Shown in pieces: positions 23,200 through 35,189 of a DNA stretch of 64,000 nt; the first letter of the stretch is position 1, and each line of letters begins with the position of its first letter. The notes below the pieces were generated by a model, which saw only the letters and a program-made list of their open reading frames with translations, was not told the origin of the DNA and did not search any database. Where the stretch lies: contig CM119267.1 in NCBI GenBank assembly GCA_051294375.1, positions 23,781,003-23,845,002 of the forward strand, in the 5' to 3' direction. The position numbers were made by a program, and so were the translations under genes. The DNA is from Paraspadella gotoi (Eukaryota; Chaetognatha).

Positions 23200-23245
<46 letters not shown>
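22740..23245 (+). repeat. T-rich, GGGAGA and (CT)n simple-repeat run
   Basis: Poly-T/TTTC tracts, a (GGGAGA)n block at 22984-23018, and (CT)n at 23204-23243. Open frames here are compositional. Repeated at 28850-29375. Confidence 0.9.
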
Positions 23246-23247
<2 letters not shown>

Positions 23248-23639
23248 TCCTGTCTGTAGGAATGGAAATCTTCTTAATGAAGAATTTATCGGCCGCCGCA
23301 CACAATCTTTGTCGGTGGTTCTCGAGGGAAAGGAAGAGTAAGGCATGTGGGGAAAATGTAGTGTGGGCAAAGTTTGATGTGGTGATAAGAAGAGAAAAAT
23401 TGTAAGTATTATCACGCTTAAAAAAGGGTTCTATCTAGAAAGTTTACATGATAAGCATAACACTGAGAATAGGCTGACAAATTAGTTTTGAGAATAGGCT
23501 GACATATTAGTTTTTAAAATAGGCTGACATTTGAGTTTTGACTTTTGTGGTTGAGTTGTGGCGAAAGGTGGTGGATTTTGTGGGCAAAGGATTTGTTTTG
23601 TCGCAATTGGATTGAGAAAACGTTTGAATTTAATCGAAT

Positions 23640-23800
23640 GGGCGTCTCGAGGGAAACAAAGTGGGGTAAGAGGAAAGGGAAAGACAAAAGGGGAAGAAAA
23701 AAGGGAAAGAAAGCAAAAGAAAGAAAGGAAAGGAAAAAGAGAAAGAAAGCAAAGGGGAAAAAACAGAGTGAGAAAAAAGAAGAGAAAGGCTAAGGGAATG
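23640..23800 (+). repeat. GAAAG-rich purine tract
   Basis: Impure GGAAAGAAAG repeats whose frames give Lys/Glu/Arg-rich peptides. The second copy is at about 29790-29930. Composition only; no gene is supported. Confidence 0.8.
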
Positions 23801-23824
23801 GGGAAAAAGGACTCTGTGTTGCGT

Positions 23825-24175
23825 AGCAGTAATTTTATTTTTACGTGTATTCCCCTGTGATCACACGACTAAATGACATGACATGACATGACAACTTGAC
23901 TACAATAACTTTCTTAGCCTGTGTATTTATAACACGCACTGCATCGGAATTTCGTCTTTTTGATTCTTTATAGTTTTAGGATTTCCTGGAGGCGGCGCTA
24001 GTAGTCACTTAAATTTGAGGATTTTTCCCCTTATAACAAATGAGCAACTAACTAGAGGCGAGTTATGAGTATTTTTAACGTTAGTGGGACAGACATACCT
24101 ACCAACCGATCGACAGATCGACAAAGCGACCGAAAAGTGACTCATAGAGAACTCGCGCGGGTAGTGATTAGAAGA
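23825..24175 (-). repeat. Dispersed repeat family, copy a
   Basis: On the minus strand: CGGTCG-type tracts, then GTCTGTCCCACTAACGTTAA, then a core ending GTTGCTCATTTGTTA, an AGCGCCGCCTCCAGGAAAT segment, and finally a (GTCAT)n tail. Other copies are near 30000, 41310, 44370 and 44690. It could be a SINE/MITE-like or satellite-derived element. No RNA polymerase III box was identified. Confidence 0.75.
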
Positions 24176-24519
24176 AGCAGATAATGAAACAATTCAAAGA
24201 TGAAATTGAAAAGGAATGAAAAGAAAGAAAAAGAAAGAGAAAAATAAAAAAGAAAATAAGTGTACTTCAGCGTGTGACTTAAATCTCATGAATATTTTTC
24301 ATTTAAATTCAACAAAAAAAATTGTTCCTTTGATTCTCAAATACCTGATCTCTTAGGGCTTGTCGGGGACTCTATGAATATCTGATAAGTAACGTGATTA
24401 AGTTTTCATAAAGTGAATTTCGAAAAAGTGTTTTTATATTTTCTCTTTTTTTTTCCTACGGCTACTATTTTAAAATTAAAATCTATTACAAACATTCTTG
24501 GACGAAATAAGACCTCTTT

Positions 24520-24605
24520 GAATAAATCAGTCAATCATTCGATCAATCAATCTATCGATAAATCAAATAATCAATCTCAGAATCAATCAATCAAATGATA
24601 ATTCA
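24520..24605 (+). repeat. (AATC)n microsatellite
   Basis: Interrupted AATC/AATCAATC units. The copy is at about 30640-30705. Confidence 0.85.
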
Positions 24606-24884
24606 GGCGTCGACCGATGCTGAGGAATTATCAAATGTCTCTTGGCTTCTAAATATTTCGGCCTGGTTAATGTCTATCCAACGCACGCCTGATCAACTTC
24701 TGGCTGACGACATCCACTTCACCAGGAAAATCCAACAGGCGCTCGTTTGGCCGTCGTGATGGTCGGTCAGTCGCTACAGAGAGGAAAAGTTCCGGCTCTA
24801 GAAAAACCAGTCAACGCGATCCCGAGGGACCCGATCGCGCATAATAAATGAAGTCCTGGGTCCGAGATAGGCGTCGTTCTCTCT

Positions 24885-25131
24885 CTCTCTCTCTCTCTCN
24901 NNNNNNNNNNNNNNNNNNNNNNNNNNNNNNNNNNNNNNNNNNNNNNNNNNNNNNNNNNNNNNNNNNNNNNNNNNNNNNNNNNNNNNNNNNNNNNNNNNNN
25001 NNNNNNNNNNNNNNNNNNNNNNNNNNNNNNNNNNNNNNNNNNNNNNNNNNNNNNNNNNNNNNNNNNNNNNNNNNNNNNNNNNNNNNNNNNNNNNNNNNNN
25101 NNNNNNNNNNNNNNNNNNNNNNNNNNNNNNN
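24885..25131. other. CT tract running into a 232-N gap
   Basis: (CT)n up to 24899, then N from 24900 to 25131. The partner unit shows CT-rich sequence here (about 30975-31190), so the missing bases are probably CT repeat with a short unique stretch. Confidence 0.95.
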
Positions 25132-25317
25132 AAAAAAAAAAATCAAAATTAAAGAAAGAAATCGTTTCTTAGAAATAATGAGAATTCGGTCTCGTGACGT
25201 CGTCTGGAGCAAAGAGAATCTCTTCCGTCCTCGCGACGTCAATGACAAAAGTCTTTCGTCCGTTTTATTTCTCGTTTCTTCTTCTTCTTCTTCGTCTGTT
25301 GTTGTTGTTTGGGTTGT

Positions 25318-25318
<1 letters not shown>

Positions 25319-25408
<90 letters not shown>

Positions 25409-25486
25409 CTCTCTCTCTCTTTCTTAGTTAAATCGATACAGTTTTAACTGAAATTGCCGTTGCATTTCAATTGAACCAGAGAAGAA

Positions 25487-25530
<44 letters not shown>
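25319..25530. repeat. (CT)n then (GA)n microsatellites
   Basis: A pure (CT) run at 25320-25390 with TTTC interruptions to 25424, then a GA tract at 25485-25532, with hairpin potential. The partner tract at 31420-31530 is shorter and more interrupted. Confidence 0.93.
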
Positions 25531-25532
<2 letters not shown>

Positions 25533-25934
25533 TCATTCATAGTCAAATTGTCAAATTAGGCAGTCAACAACAGGGCTTTCTGTTATTGACAGTTCTGATG
25601 TGGCGTGATTTAAATATCAGTGTTCTGTAAAAAAAAGTGCCCAATACCTAATGTGTTTTTTTTTTTTTTTTTTTGCCTACAAAAAAAACCCACTTTCTTG
25701 ATAAAATTAGAAGTTATCTTATAGCTGTAGTTAAGGATGCTACATTTTGACAACGCTTTTTACGTAAGAAAATTACACAAACTATAAGACACTTCACAGG
25801 CGCAAAGTACAATTTCGCCGCACATTTCAGTGTGCAGTCACACTTTTCGCTGAACACCGCACACTTTTTTGCCGGAGACTCTATTCGTAAATCCGCCACA
25901 ATTCGCTCGCGGCTCAACTGGACTCAAAGTCGAT

Positions 25935-25965
25935 TCAATCCAATCCAATCCAATCCAATCCAACC
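25935..25965 (+). repeat. (CCAAT)n pentamer array
   Basis: Five tandem CAATC/CCAAT pentamers. The copy is at 32053-32085. CCAAT is also the NF-Y binding core, but a pure pentamer array is more simply a microsatellite. Confidence 0.85.
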
Positions 25966-26118
25966 GGGTCAATCCTAGACTCAACAGGGTGATCCCATAT
26001 CGTTGAGATTAAAGCGAATCTCCCTGTACTTTTCGTTCGCGTCGAACAAAGACATTCTGTTCTTCCATCCTTAAGTCGGTCTCACTGTAAGTCCTCTCCA
26101 GCCTAAGTCAATTTATTT

Positions 26119-26279
26119 NNNNNNNNNNNNNNNNNNNNNNNNNNNNNNNNNNNNNNNNNNNNNNNNNNNNNNNNNNNNNNNNNNNNNNNNNNNNNNNNNN
26201 NNNNNNNNNNNNNNNNNNNNNNNNNNNNNNNNNNNNNNNNNNNNNNNNNNNNNNNNNNNNNNNNNNNNNNNNNNNNNNN
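26119..26279. other. Assembly gap, 161 N
   Basis: The partner unit has CT-rich sequence at 32243-32330, so the estimated gap length is larger than the partner sequence. Confidence 0.99.
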
Positions 26280-26412
26280 TCTCTCTCTCTCATATTACTG
26301 TCATCCACGGACGCCTGGTGACGTTATTGAGTGAAGATTATAACGTCATTAATGACGGATTTTGACGTCAACGAGGTTGACTCAACGACGACGCGAAAGT
26401 TGACGACAATAA

Positions 26413-26422
26413 NNNNNNNNNN
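26413..26422. other. Assembly gap, 10 N
   Basis: A nominal gap. Just after it unit 1 carries extra TTGGCGYC-type repeats (26440-26560) that unit 2 lacks. Confidence 0.99.
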
Positions 26423-26439
26423 GACGTCCGTCCGGTAAA

Positions 26440-26560
26440 TGATCTTGCGTCGTCTGTCTGGCGTATATTGACGACTCTTTGCGTCACTTGCCTTCCACCG
26501 GCATCTCTTGGCGCCATTCGGCGTCACCTGGCGTACCTTGGCGCCGCATGGCGTCTCCTC
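26440..26560 (+). repeat. TTGGCGYC degenerate tandem repeat
   Basis: About ten GGCGTC/GGCGCC words spaced 10-12 bp, interleaved with AC/TTG. A related reverse-oriented array (GACGCGCCA) is at 36530-36640. The corresponding part of unit 2 (about 32460) lacks it. Confidence 0.65.
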
Positions 26561-26819
26561 GTCTTGTCTTAACCTTGCGTCCTGGGTTCAAATCCCTGTC
26601 TATCCCGTTTTTGGCTTAAATGTAACGGAACCTTGTTTAAACATGCCAGTGACAAGATACGTTAACTTAGGGTCCGCAGTCCCAAACCCAGTCGGTTTGA
26701 TAACCCCGCGCAATCCCATCGTTGCCATAAGTGTGGAATCTTTTTCGAAATGAAAAGTTATATCTGCCGAGTGTTCATATTAGCTCAATTTATTCTCCAC
26801 TCACTCCGAGCACGCTCAC

Positions 26820-27255
26820 AGTCTCTGACACGCGATTCTTATCGGCGACACGTTAGATCCGGCAGAACTTTCCGGCGCGTGATTTACCGTCACGCGTTAT
26901 CTCGAACGTCATTCCGGCATGAAAATCCCTAACTCTCTCGGCAAAGGAATCTCGGCACTCTCCCTTGGAATGTGAATACCGGGACTTTATACCGGTACTC
27001 TCTCCCGGTACTCTTTGTTGACATGGGATGACTATAACTTTCTCCCAGAACGCGATTTCCGGCACTCTGACTTTTTACCACCACGTAATTAACGGCATTC
27101 TCTCTCAGAACCCTCTCCCGATAGTTTCTCCTGGAACGCTCTCTCGGCACTTTCTCTCAGAACTCTCCTCCGGCACTTTCTCCCGGCACACTCTCTCTCT
27201 CTCTCTTAAAGTATTTTTTCCGGCACTTCACCTACGCAATCTCTCCCGACACTCT
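26820..27255 (+). repeat. CGGCACTCTCTCC degenerate minisatellite
   Basis: Units of about 22 bp combining CGGCACTYT, CTCCC and GGAAC/GAACGC. It is more degenerate at the 5' end and becomes CTCTC at the 3' end. The copy is at 32755-33240. Confidence 0.75.
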
Positions 27256-28081
27256 CTCTCGTCGTCTTTCGTTGTCTTTCTCTTTAGAGCCTTTTTATAA
27301 GTGTTTACAAACCAAAATTAAACTTTTTCTGGCATCTGACTATCCTGGTAAAAATGTTCTGCTCCATCGCAGTACAAATGCAACAAGTATATTGCTATAT
27401 AAACAGATTTAACGATTTCCACCAAAAATTTGACAGAAACGACATCAGCAACAATCAACAATCACATTTTTGACAATTTTATATCGACTGCTTGTAAAGC
27501 TCTTAATGTTAAAGCAAAACCAGGTTTCGGTGAATTTTTTTTTTCAGCTATCATTCGTGAACGAAAATAAAAATGTTTTTGAGTGAAATAAAGTTACTAA
27601 ACGAGAAATAACATTTGTTTAATTATGCAATTGGTAAAAATACTCCTCAAATTAGATTAAAGACTCCTCAATTGGATTAAATACTCCTCAATTAGATTAA
27701 ATGCTCCTCAAATTGGATTAAATGCTCCTCAAATTGAATATAAGTTGATCTTGTCATTTATTGAATTTACGTAAATACTACTCTTTGACGAAAATGGTTC
27801 TGCAGGCGCAGTGATCTCGGATCAGGCCTGTTCATATCGTATCAGGCAAACGATGGAAGGCCTGATTCGAACGAGTCAATCCGAAAAAAAAGTAAAAAAA
27901 CTCAACTTCGAGCATAAATGTTGGCTCCTTACGATCTTTTGAATATTTCCAAGTAAACAATATAAACGAAGAGAAGAGAGAGAGAGATAGAGAGAGAGAA
28001 GAGAGAGAGAGAGGAGAGAGAGAGAAAACTCGGTTGCAGTTTTCCTCAGGTGATCTTATTTTCAATGAGAAACGAGTAATC

Positions 28082-28160
<79 letters not shown>

Positions 28161-29330
28161 CTCAGGACGCATCAACAATCCAATTTTCCCTCTCGTTTTT
28201 TATGTCGACTTCTCGGAGCCAAAAGTTCCAAAGAGACAGAGAGAAGACACACAGAGAGAAAGAGAGAGAGAGAGAGAGCGCTCAGATGGCGCTGTTGACG
28301 CAACTGCGCCATTTACCTTCGCGTCGGTGAGAGTTTCCTTTTAATTTAAATTTTGTAAAATCGTTCAGATCCAGGTTCGTGAAATCCAAGTATATCTGTC
28401 AGAATAAAAGCCTTCCCCCTGGTGGTGGCGGGGGCGACGCTGGGGGTCATACCTAGGGATAGCCAAAAAACTATATACCTAGGTGTGCCCCTTCTTTCGC
28501 CAAAAGGGGAAGCCTTTTTGAGCTACGGTATATCTTATCCAGTTCGTGGGCAAGTTGTGAAGGAATAATGACATTGGATGCTCATGTTGAATGCTGAATA
28601 CTGAATGCTCAATGTTGAATGCTAAATACTGAATGCTCAATGTTGAATGGTGATTTACTGAATGCTCAATGTGAATGCTGAATACTGAATGCTCAATGTT
28701 GAATGCTGAATACTGAATGTTCAATGTTGAATGCTGAATACTGAACGTTCAAGTTGAATGCTAAATACCTAACGCGGAATGCTAATGGAATAATGGTTGT
28801 GATCGTTTCTTAAGATATGACAATTATTTATTTATTTCAAATCGGGGATTTAAAGTATTTATCTACTTGGATATCTTTGTCTTTTCCTATTTTTTTTTTA
28901 TTTATTTATCTATTTATATCTATTTTTATTCAGTATTTATTTCCTTCTCTTCCGACATTTCGATCCAAACGTTTTCCTAATTTTCTCACAGGATCTTCTT
29001 CTGTCGTATCAAAAAGTTCGCGGATCTCACAGGGAAAAAATACACAATTACTTGTCGAGAGGAAAAAAAATCCAAGGAGGAAAACATCTTTATAGATATA
29101 AAGAAGACAGAGGGAGAGAGGGAGAGAGGGAAGAGAGGGAGAAAGAAATCGAGTAAACCGACGTCTCTCTATCTCTTTTTTTTTCCTTTCTTTTTTTTTC
29201 CTTTCTTTCTTTTTTTTCTCTTTTTCTATCTTTCTCTGAACTTTATTACTTTTTAGTTTTTTTACAAAGGTTTATTCTTTCTTTCTTTCTTTATTTCCTT
29301 CTTTTCCTACCGCATATCTTTCTTTCTAAA

Positions 29331-29376
<46 letters not shown>

Positions 29377-29999
29377 CTCACACATCCTGTCTGTAGGAAT
29401 GGAATCTTCTTAATGAAGAATTTATCGGCCCGCCGCACACATCTTTGTCGGTGGTTCTCGAGGGAAAGGAAGAGTAAGGCATGTGGGGAAAATGTAGTGT
29501 GGGCAAAGTTTGGATGTGGGTGATAAGAAGAGAAAATTGTAAGTATTATCACGCTTAAAAAAGGGTTCTATCTAGAAAGTTTACCATGATAAGCATAACA
29601 CTGAGAATAGGCTGACAAATTAGTTTGAGAATAGGCTGACATATTAGTTTTTAAAATAGGCTGACATTTGAGTTTTGGACTTTTGTGGTTGAGTTGTGGC
29701 GAAGGTGGTGGGATTTTTTGTGGCAAAGGATTTGTTTTGTCGCAATTGATTGAGAAAACGTTTGAATTTAATCGAATGGGCGTCTCGAGGGAAACAAAGT
29801 GGTGTAAGAGGAAAGGGAAAGACAAAAGGGGAAGAAAAGGAAAGAAGCAAAAGAAGAAAGGAAAGGAAAAAGAGAAAGAAAGAAAGGGAAAAAAACAGAG
29901 TGAGAAAAAAGAAGAGAAAGGCTAAGGGAATGGGAAAAAAGGACTCTGTGTTGCGTAGCAGTAATTTTATTTTTAACGTGTATTCCCTCTGTGATCACA

Positions 30000-30285
30000 C
30001 GACTAATGACATGACATGAATGAAACTTGACTACAATAACTTCTTAGCCTGTGTATTTATAACACGCACTGCATCGGAATTTCGTCTTTTGATTCTTATA
30101 GTTTTAGGATTTCCTGGAGGCGGCGCTAGTAGTCACTTAAATTGAGGATTTTTCCCTATAACAAATGAGCAACTAAAACTAGAGCGAGTTATGAGTATTT
30201 AACGTTAGTGGGACAGACATACTACCAACCGATCGACAGATCGACAAAGCGACCGAAAGTGATCATAGAGAACTCGCGCGTAGTG
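30000..30285 (-). repeat. Dispersed repeat family, copy b
   Basis: The tandem-duplicate partner of 23825-24175, with the same order of segments and a shorter GTCAT tail. Confidence 0.75.
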
Positions 30286-30968
30286 ATTAGAAGAAGCAGA
30301 TAATGAAAACAATTCAAAGATGAAATTGAAAAGGAATGGAAAAGAAAGAAAAAGAAAGAGAAAAATAAAAAAAGAAAATAATGTGTACTTCAGCGTGTGA
30401 CTTAAATCTCATGAATATTTTCATTTAAATTCAACAAAAAATTGTTCTTTGATCTCAAATACCTGATCTCTTAGGGCTGTCGGGACTCTATGAATATCTG
30501 TAAGTAACGTGATTAAGTTTTCATAAAGTGAATTTCGAAAAGTGTTTTTATATTTTCTCTTTTTTTTCCTACGGCTACTATTTTAAAATTTAAATCTATT
30601 ACAAACATTCTTGGACGAAATAAGACTCTTTGATAATCAGTCAATCATTCGATCAATCAATCTATGCAAAATCAAATAATCAATCTCAGATCATCAATCA
30701 ATGATAATTCAGGCGTCGACCGATGCTGAGGAAATATCAAACCACCAAATTTCGGCCTGGTTAATGTCTATCCAACGCACGCCTGATCAACTTCTGGCTG
30801 ACGACATCCACTTCACCAGGAAATCCAACAGGCGCTCGTTGGCCGTTGTGATGGTCAGTCAGGTCCTACAGAGGAGGAAAGTTCCGGCTCTAGAAAAACC
30901 AGTCACGGCGATCCCGAGGGACCCGATCGCGCATAATAAATGAAGTCCTGGGTCCGAGATAGGCGTCG

Positions 30969-31033
<65 letters not shown>

Positions 31034-31125
31034 GTCTTTCCTTTTCTAACTGAGGCCATCTCTTATTTGGTCTGCGAAACTGGCCAAAAGTTCAATTTTC
31101 TTTCTCTCTCCTCTCTTCTCCTCTC

Positions 31126-31156
<31 letters not shown>

Positions 31157-31754
31157 CTCTCTCTCTCTCTTCTCTTTCTTCCGCTCGACTCGTCAATATT
31201 TTCCTGTTTTTCTCACGAAAACGAATAAAAAAAAAAAATCAAAAATTAAAGAAAGAATCGTTTCTTAGAAATAATGAGAATTCGGTCTCGTGACGTCTCT
31301 GGAGGCAAAGAATTCTTCTCCTCGGACGTCAATGACAAATAAGTCTTTCGTCCGTTTTATTTCTCGTTTTCTTCTTCTTCTTCTTCGTCTGTTTGTTGTT
31401 GTTGGGTTGGTTGTTCGTCTCTCTCGTCTCTCTCTCTCTCTCTTCTTTCTCTCTCTCTCTCTCTCTCTCTCTCCTCTCTTCCTCTCTCTCTCTCTTTCTT
31501 CTCTTTTCTCTCTCTCTCTCTCTGCTTTCTTAGTTAATCGATACAGTTTAACTGAAATTGCCGTTGGCATTTCAATTGACCAGAGAAGAAAGAGTGAAGA
31601 GAGAGAAAGAGAGAGAGAAGAGAAAAGAAGAGAGAGGAGTCATTCATAGTCAAATTGTCAAATTAGGCAGGTCAAACAAGCAGGGCTTTTTCCTCGTTAT
31701 TGACAGTCTGATGTGCGTGATTTAAAATATCAGTGTTCTGTAAAAAGTGCCCAA

Positions 31755-31815
31755 ATACCTTAATGTGTTTTTTTTTTTTTTTTTTTTTTTGCCTACAAAA
31801 AAAAAACCCACTTTC
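31755..31815 (+). repeat. Poly-T / poly-A pair
   Basis: About 22 T then GCCTAC and about 10 A. The shorter partner is at 25656-25688. Homopolymer length differs between the copies. Confidence 0.85.
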
Positions 31816-33240
31816 TTGATAAAATTAAAGTTATCTATAGCTGTAGTTAAGGATGCTACATTTTGACAACGCTTTTTACGTAAGAAAATTACACAAATAA
31901 TAAGACCTTCACAGGCCGCAATGTACAAGTTCGCCGCACATTCTCAAAGTGTGCAGTCACACTTTTCGCTGAACACCGCACACTTTTTGCCGGAGACTCT
32001 ATTCGTAAAATGCCGCCACAATTCGCTCGCGGCTCAACTGGACTCAAAGTCGATTCAATCCAATCCAATCCAATCCAATCCAACGCGGGTCAATCCTAGA
32101 CGTCAACAGGGTGATCCATATCGTTGAGATTACAAGCGAATCTCCTGTACTTTTCGTTTCGCGTCGAACAAAGAACATTCTGTCTTCCATCCTTAAGTCG
32201 GTCTCACTGTATAGTCCTCTCCAGCCTAAGTCAATTTATTTCGCTCTCTCTCTCTCTCTCTCTCTCTCTGCTCTCTCTCTCTCTCCATCTCTCTCTCTCT
32301 CTCATCCTCTCTCTTTCTCTCTCTCTCTCAATATTACTGTCATCCACGACGCCTGGTGACGTTTATTGGTGAAGATTATAACGTCATTAATGACGGATGT
32401 TTGACGTCAAACGAGGTTTGACTCACGACGACGCGAAAGTTGACGACAATAACGACGAAAACGACGTCGTCCGCATGGCGTCTCCTCGTCTTGTTCTTAA
32501 CCTTGCGTCTGGGTTCAAAATCCCTGGTCTATCCGCGTTTTTGGCTAAATGTAACGGAACCTGTTTAAAACATGCAAGTGGACAAGATACGTTAAACTTA
32601 GGGTGCCGCAGTCCCAAACCCAGTCGGTTTGAATAACCCGCGCAATCCATCGTTGCCATAATGCTGGATCTTTTTCGAAATGAAAGTTATATCTGCCGAG
32701 TGTTCATATTAGCTCAATTTATTCTCCACTCACTCCGAGCACGCTCACAGTCTCTGACACGCGATCTTATCGGCGACACGTTAGATCCGGCATGAACTTT
32801 CCGCGCGTGATTTACCGTACGCCGTTTATTCGAAACGTCATTCCGCGGCATGAAAAATCCCTAAACTCTCTCGCAAAGGAATCTCGGCACTCTCCCTTGG
32901 AATGTGAATACCGGGACTTTATACCCGGTACTCTCTCCCGGTACTCTTTTGTTGACATGGATGACTATAGACTTTCTCCCAGAACGCGATTTCCGGCACT
33001 CTGACTTTTTAACAACCAACGTAATTAACGCGCATTCTCTCATCAGAACACCTCTCCCGATAGTTTCCTGGAACGCTCTCTCGCCCTTTCTCTCAGAAGC
33101 TCTCCGTCCGGCACTTTCTCCCGACACTCTCTTCCTCTCTCTGCTTAAAAGATATTTTTCCGGCACTTAACCTACGAACTCTCTCCGCGACACTCTCTCT
33201 CTCCGGCAGCATTTCCCGGCACTCAATTTTCTGTCTCTCC

Positions 33241-33638
33241 CCGCACGCCGTGGGTTTTACGACCGGAAGTTGGCGCGACGCCGGAACGAAAAGACGCGGA
33301 GTCAGCGAATAAGCGTTTGGTTTTTGATTGAGGGGAGGCGAAGGGGGGAGAGAGGGGGGGGCAGGAGAGGGGGGTAGAGAGGGGAGAGAAATAGTGGGGG
33401 AGAAAAGGGGAGGAGGGAAAGGGAGAAGGGGAGGGAAGAGTGGTAGAAGTTGAGAGAAAAAGAGCGAGAAGAGATGCGAGAGAAGAGAATAAAAGAGAGA
33501 AAAGAAGGAGTAATACAGTGATGACATTAATTTATTAAATACATTTTTATGCAATATAAATTAATTCCGCTGAAACTTCACCCCCTCCGTTAATTTAAAA
33601 GGGAGAGAGGGAGCGAAAGGATTAGAAGTAAGAGTAGA
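33241..33638 (+). other. Mixed then purine-rich sequence, no gene
   Basis: A short GC-rich segment (33240-33310) is followed by GGGGAGAGG tracts (33340-33500) and AT-rich DNA. No gene was recognised. Confidence 0.5.
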
Positions 33639-33663
33639 NNNNNNNNNNNNNNNNNNNNNNNNN
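33639..33663. other. Assembly gap, 25 N
   Basis: Exactly 25 N at the left edge of the 61-bp minisatellite. Confidence 0.99.
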
Positions 33664-34000
33664 GAGTAGAAGTGGAATATTAATTGAGGGAGAATGAGGA
33701 AAGGGGGAAAAGTAAAAGTAAAAATTAAGGAAAGGAGAAATAAAGCGAGGGAGAATGAGGAAAGGGGGAAATGTAGGAGTGAAAATTAAGGAAAGGAGAA
33801 ATAAAGGGAGGGAGAATGAGGAAAGGGGGAAAAGTAGGAGTGAAAATTAAGGAAAGGAGAAATAAAGGGACGGAGAATGAGGAAAGGGGGAAAAGTAGGA
33901 GTGAAAATTAAGGAAAGGAGAAATAAAGGGAGGGAGAATGAGGAAAGGGGAAAAAGTAGAAGTGGAAATTAAGGAAAGTGAAAATTAAGGGAGGGATAAA
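33664..34000 (+). repeat. 61-bp purine-rich minisatellite, about 5 units
   Basis: GAGGGAGAATGAGG recurs near 33686, 33747, 33808, 33869 and 33930, a period of 61 bp. Units also share GGAAAGGAGAAATAAAG. Later units diverge slightly. Confidence 0.93.
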
Positions 34001-34740
34001 AAAAAAAATAGGAGTGGAGTAATGAGTGAAGGAAACCAAGTGGAAGATTGAAAATTGCTGAGGCGGATTCCGTTGTGGGGGGAAGGGAAAGGAAAAATGG
34101 AGGAAGGGAGGAAAGAAGGGAGGAGAGAGGCAGTAGGGAGGGAAGGAGAGAGGGAGGAAAGAAGGGAGAAAGGAAGGAAGGAAGGAACAACAACTAAAAA
34201 ATATAAAAATGGTCTGTTTAAAAGAGAAATAGAAAAATACGTGGCAAAATTGAAAAGAGGATAAAACAGATAGTAAAATATAAAAGAAAAAAAAAGAAAA
34301 AAGAAAAAAGAAGAAAAAATATAAAAATGCGATTGAATGTGACAGGAAAAGAATCAAGGAATTGAGAGAGAGACTTTTGGAGGAGGAAAAAGTAATAAGA
34401 GAACGAGAGATCCTCTTGTTCTTTTTTTTTCTTTCTTCTTCTTCCTCTTCTTCCTCCTCCTCCTCCTCCTCTTTCCTTCCGCGTCTCCAATAACATTCCA
34501 GACTCTTTTTTTTCTTTCCTTCTTCTCAGTTTTCCATCAAAATTCGGATCAAAAAAGTTCTTTCTGGGCGCTAAGTGGAAAGAAAGAAAGTGGGAAGGAA
34601 AGAAGGATGGAAAGAAAGTATGAAGACAAAAAATAAAGTATGAATGAAGAAATGAAAGGAGAGAAAGAAAGAAAGAAAGTATGAGAAGAGAAAAAACGAA
34701 AGATGATAAGAAATAAAGTTGGAAACAAGTTTGAGCAAAC
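34001..34740 (+). repeat. Purine-rich low-complexity tract with TTC island
   Basis: GGAAGG/GAAAG repeats with a pyrimidine island at 34420-34475 (CTT/CTCCTC). No gene is supported; the long minus-strand frames are compositional. Confidence 0.75.
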
Positions 34741-34924
34741 AATGTCGGATCTGCCTACGATAATTTAGTGTGGTAATCAGCTATTCTGATGATAGATCAC
34801 GTCAATTCTTTCTGACTTTCAATTTGTGATCTTAACAGATCATAACAAATCTTAACATAACAAATCATGACATACCTCTGTATAAATCTACGAAAAAATC
34901 TTTAAATCAATTGATCTGCTGCGC

Positions 34925-35130
34925 CAATAATAACTAGCATAATTTGGTCAACTTATATATTTTGGTCAACTTGCTTTATTTGGTCAACTTATTTAATTTG
35001 GTCACCTTTCATAATTTGAATCAACTGGCATGAATTTGGTCAAGCTGGCAATAAATTTAGTCAATTGACATAATTTGGTCAACAGCATAATTTGGTCCAC
35101 TAGTCAAATAAATTTGGTCACTGGCATTTC
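34925..35130 (+). repeat. ~20-bp TTTGGTCAAC minisatellite
   Basis: About ten degenerate units of CATAATTTGGTCAACT, with indels shifting the period between 17 and 24 bp. Confidence 0.8.
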
Positions 35131-35189
35131 ATCTCAAATAATCCAATTAATTGTGAATAATTTGAATAATTGTGAAGTAAGATATAATT

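Larger units (their letters stand above)
21106..27255 (+). repeat. ~6.1-kb tandem duplication, unit 1
   Basis: It aligns end to end with 27256-33240. Landmarks in the same order are a 21-bp array (21475), a CT/GA cluster (21810-22010), a 28-bp array (22405), T-rich tracts (22750-23200), a dispersed-repeat copy (23830), a CCAAT pentamer array (25935) and CGGCACTCTCTCC units (26820). The copies differ almost only by one- or two-base indels, often in homopolymers. Unit 1 has N gaps where unit 2 has CT sequence. No gene was recognised in either. Confidence 0.93.
27256..33240 (+). repeat. ~6.1-kb tandem duplication, unit 2
   Basis: Direct repeat of 21106-27255. It shows actual sequence where unit 1 has gaps at 24900-25131 and 26119-26279. 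Indel differences concentrate in homopolymers. It ends about 33240, where the CGGCAC minisatellite gives way to GGGAGA sequence. Confidence 0.93.

Noticed and set aside
25935-25965. NF-Y promoter array
   Set aside because: Pure tandem pentamers with no surrounding promoter features; better explained as a microsatellite.
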